Of a stretch of 8,645 bases of DNA, positions 7,488 to 8,645 are shown piece by piece. The notes under the pieces were generated by a model. The model was not told the DNA's origin. It saw nothing but the letters and a program-made list of their open reading frames with translations, and searched no databases. The position numbers were made by a program, and so were the translations under genes. The DNA is from Kiritimatiellia bacterium (lineage in GTDB: Bacteria > Verrucomicrobiota > Kiritimatiellia > RFP12 > DVOR01): the NCBI GenBank assembly GCA_017646485.1, contig JAGCML010000263.1:1-8645 (forward strand), given 5' to 3'. How positions within the stretch are numbered: position 1 is the first letter of the stretch; the number at the start of each line of letters is the position of its first letter.

Positions 7488-8180
7488 ATGTTAGTCGCTG
7501 AAAAATCTCCGATTCCTTCATTTAAAGGCTTTTCGGTCAAAGTCTTTCGGCAGGGGCGTACCAATTTATCAGAACGCCGCTTGTCGCGTACGCAGGTTGT
7601 GTTTGTGCCGACACGGGGTGTTGTGGGTGTCTTTCTGCATGCGGCGCATGGTACGGTAGAAGAATCCTTGCTAATGGCCGCTTGGCAGGCGCAGAATTGT
7701 CCGCAAGTGACGTTGCCTGACGAGAACCACATTGCTTTGTTTGGATGTCTGGTGCCGGTTCGCTGTGTGCCTTTCGCAGGTTATGAGGATGTGTGGATGC
7801 AGGAGGGAGAGCTACAAGTGGCCTTTAAGCGTGCCATTGATCCCGTAAAGCGGAGAGCGCATGTGGAGGCGTTTGCGCGAAAGGCATTGTTGGATGCTGC
7901 GCATGCCTCCCTGGAAACCTTTAAGCCGCGCTTGAAACGCATGCCCCAACGCATTGATATTTGTCCGCTTCGCCCGCGCATTTTAGGTCAGTGCACCCGT
8001 GATGGCGTGATTCGACTCAATGAGTCGCTCTGCCATTTGCCCCAGTCGGTGATGGAAGAAACCCTCGCGCATGAATTAGTGCACTTGGAACACTTTAATC
8101 ACTCAACCGCCTTCTGGCTACGCTTGACCGAACTGCTCCCCGATTGGCTTCCACGCACCCTCGCCCATTACCTCTCATAA
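7488..8180 (+). CDS. YgjP-like (DUF45, M48-type) zinc metalloprotein
   Basis: From the ATG at 7488 the protein has 230 residues, the usual YgjP/DUF45 size. The frame is open back to a TTG at 7428, but that start would place the terminator stem inside the coding region, so 7488 is preferred (an in-frame GTG at 7482 is possible). The C-terminal half carries the metal site HELVHLEHFNHS (His195, Glu196, His199, His205), followed by FW and LPDW as in the family. The N-terminal half (RTQVVFVPTRGVVGVFL and the stretch after it) resembles the YgjP beta-rich domain. The conserved RWGSC segment before the active site is altered to RILGQC (164-169). Function in this family is poorly known; a peptidase-like or hydrolytic role is inferred from the fold. 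The start has no clear Shine-Dalgarno, and there is little room for a promoter after the terminator. Confidence 0.85.
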   Translation: MLVAEKSPIPSFKGFSVKVFRQGRTNLSERRLSRTQVVFVPTRGVVGVFLHAAHGTVEESLLMAAWQAQNCPQVTLPDENHIALFGCLVPVRCVPFAGYEDVWMQEGELQVAFKRAIDPVKRRAHVEAFARKALLDAAHASLETFKPRLKRMPQRIDICPLRPRILGQCTRDGVIRLNESLCHLPQSVMEETLAHELVHLEHFNHSTAFWLRLTELLPDWLPRTLAHYLS

Positions 8181-8203
8181 GGTGACGCTCCGTACAGGTG
8201 TAA

Positions 8204-8224
8204 GGTGATTTTGAACAAATCACC
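8204..8224. repeat. Perfect inverted repeat (hairpin) after the YgjP-like gene
   Basis: GGTGATTT (8204-8211) and AAATCACC (8217-8224) are exact reverse complements with a 5-base spacer TGAAC. It lies 23 bases past the stop codon. On neither strand is it followed by a clear T run, so it is not a standard intrinsic terminator. It could be a 3'-end stabilising hairpin, a terminator without a U tract, or an operator. Confidence 0.6.
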
Positions 8225-8294
8225 CTTCTGCCCTTTAGCAACTTCACAACAAGCCCCTTCCTCTCTCCAAAACACCCATTTTGTTATTCACTTC

Positions 8295-8333
8295 CAGTCA
8301 AACTGATTTTGAATTTCAGTCAAACTTGATTTT
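8295..8333. repeat. Tandem direct repeat CAGTCAAACT(T)GATTTT, 22-base period
   Basis: CAGTCAAACTGATTTT (8295-8310) recurs as CAGTCAAACTTGATTTT (8317-8333), differing by one inserted T, with a 6-base spacer GAATTT. The core ACTTGATTT appears again at 8631-8639. A period of about two helical turns is what is expected of paired protein-binding sites, but no protein can be named. Confidence 0.55.
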
Positions 8334-8371
8334 ACTTTTATCGATTTCCCTCCTTCGGACTATTTTAACAG

Positions 8372-8394
8372 GGCTAAAAAGTCTCGGCTAAAAA
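8372..8394. repeat. Short direct repeat GGCTAAAAA x2
   Basis: GGCTAAAAA occurs at 8372-8380 and 8386-8394, 14 bases apart start to start. It is short and in AT-rich sequence, so it may be chance. Confidence 0.3.
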
Positions 8395-8548
8395 TTGTAC
8401 TGTTTTAGAATTTTGGTGAGCGGAAATTTACCCTTAAAAATTTTACACAGGAAGCGTTTTTAAAGAGTGTTAGCATGCGCGAAAATGACGCAGGTGATAC
8501 GCTGCTAAAACGTCGTTTTTCGCCAAAATGGTAAAAAGAAAGTTTTAA

Positions 8549-8576
8549 GCGGTCAACAGAGGCATAACCGCCTTTT
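8549..8576 (+). terminator. Weak terminator-like hairpin
   Basis: GCGGT (8549-8553) pairs with ACCGC (8567-8571) across a 13-base loop, followed by CTTTT. Two more A-T pairs are possible around a bulged C. The stem is short, so termination is uncertain. It lies 14 bases after the stop of a 19-codon open frame. Confidence 0.25.
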
Positions 8577-8596
8577 ACGGCCGAATTTTCTCGGTT

Positions 8597-8645
8597 TTAA
8601 AATTTTTCTCTTTTTTTCTTTACAAATTTGACTTGATTTGCCACA
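8597..8645 (+). promoter_or_regulatory. Possible promoter upstream half (AT-rich UP-like tract and -35 box) running off the window
   Basis: A long T/A tract (about 8595-8627) leads into TTGACT (8628-8633), one mismatch from the TTGACA -35 box. With a 17-base spacer the -10 box would start at 8651, beyond the window, so the call cannot be completed. The arrangement resembles strong promoters with an UP element and suggests a gene on the + strand just outside the window. Confidence 0.25.

Larger units (their letters stand above)
8181..8645. other. AT-rich intergenic region, no recognised gene
   Basis: This stretch is clearly richer in A and T than the genes before it, with runs such as TTTTAAAATTTTT, and has stop codons in all frames. 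I see no tRNA, tmRNA, RNase P or SRP RNA signature. It contains a perfect 8-bp hairpin near the last gene, a pair of near-identical direct repeats with a third partial copy at the far end, a pair of GGCTAAAAA repeats, a 19-codon open frame (8475-8534), two weak hairpins followed by T runs (8549-8576 and 8581-8598), and a TTGACT box near the window edge. It most likely holds the 3' end of the upstream transcript and the control region of a gene outside the window. Confidence 0.6.

Noticed and set aside
8242..8248. TTCACAA as a Rex operator
   Set aside because: Only one half-site is present; the matching TTGTGAA arm is missing at the required distance.
8348..8355. AAGGAGGG on the - strand as a ribosome binding site
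   Set aside because: It is a good Shine-Dalgarno match, with a TAAAAT just upstream, but no ATG, GTG or TTG lies at the right distance and the following frames close quickly.
8181..8645. A structured RNA gene (tmRNA, RNase P, 6S, SRP RNA or tRNA) in the terminal gap
   Set aside because: None of the diagnostic conserved segments of these RNAs is visible on either strand, and the region is too AT-rich for stable long-range pairing apart from the short hairpins listed.

Overview
The window carries seven genes, all on the + strand and packed head to tail over about 8.2 kb, followed by about 465 bases of AT-rich sequence with no recognisable gene. The gene set (RlmL-type rRNA methyltransferase, the NADH sensor Rex, an ElyC/YdcF-type envelope protein, a sugar aminotransferase, a polyprenol-phosphate sugar-phosphate transferase, oligopeptidase A, a YgjP-type metalloprotein) points to a Gram-negative-type bacterium with lipid-carrier-based surface glycans. 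Rex together with PrlC and a fused WecA/CapD-like protein makes me favour the Verrucomicrobiota/Kiritimatiellota/Lentisphaerota group. That is inference only, as no marker gene is present.

Layout: (1) 1-890, the 3' part of an RNA methyltransferase gene, cut by the window edge. (2) 914-1537, rex. (3) 1538-2308, a DUF218 membrane protein that starts directly after the rex stop. (4) 2355-3458, a DegT-type PLP sugar aminotransferase. (5) 3478-5385, a fused membrane protein: a WecA/MraY-type transferase followed by the membrane and first Rossmann part of a CapD/PglF-type protein, without the catalytic dehydratase half. (6) 5415-7418, an M3 oligopeptidase. A strong intrinsic terminator follows at 7436-7475. 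(7) 7488-8180, a YgjP/DUF45-type zinc metalloprotein.

Genes 3-5 could work together. The aminotransferase would make an amino-sugar nucleotide, the fused protein would load a sugar phosphate onto undecaprenyl phosphate, and the ElyC-like protein belongs to a family linked to envelope and lipid-carrier homeostasis. The 4-keto-sugar dehydratase this scheme needs is not in the window. Rex may tie the block to redox state, but I see no Rex operator. The flanking genes (methyltransferase, oligopeptidase) are housekeeping and show a much stronger codon bias (lysine almost only AAG) than the genes between them.

The most notable items are the WecA-CapD fusion, altered signature motifs in the methyltransferase and the YgjP-like protein, a terminator lying almost against the start of the last gene, and the terminal AT-rich region with direct repeats and a possible strong promoter running off the window edge. 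I found no CRISPR array, insertion sequence, tRNA, rRNA or clear defence system.
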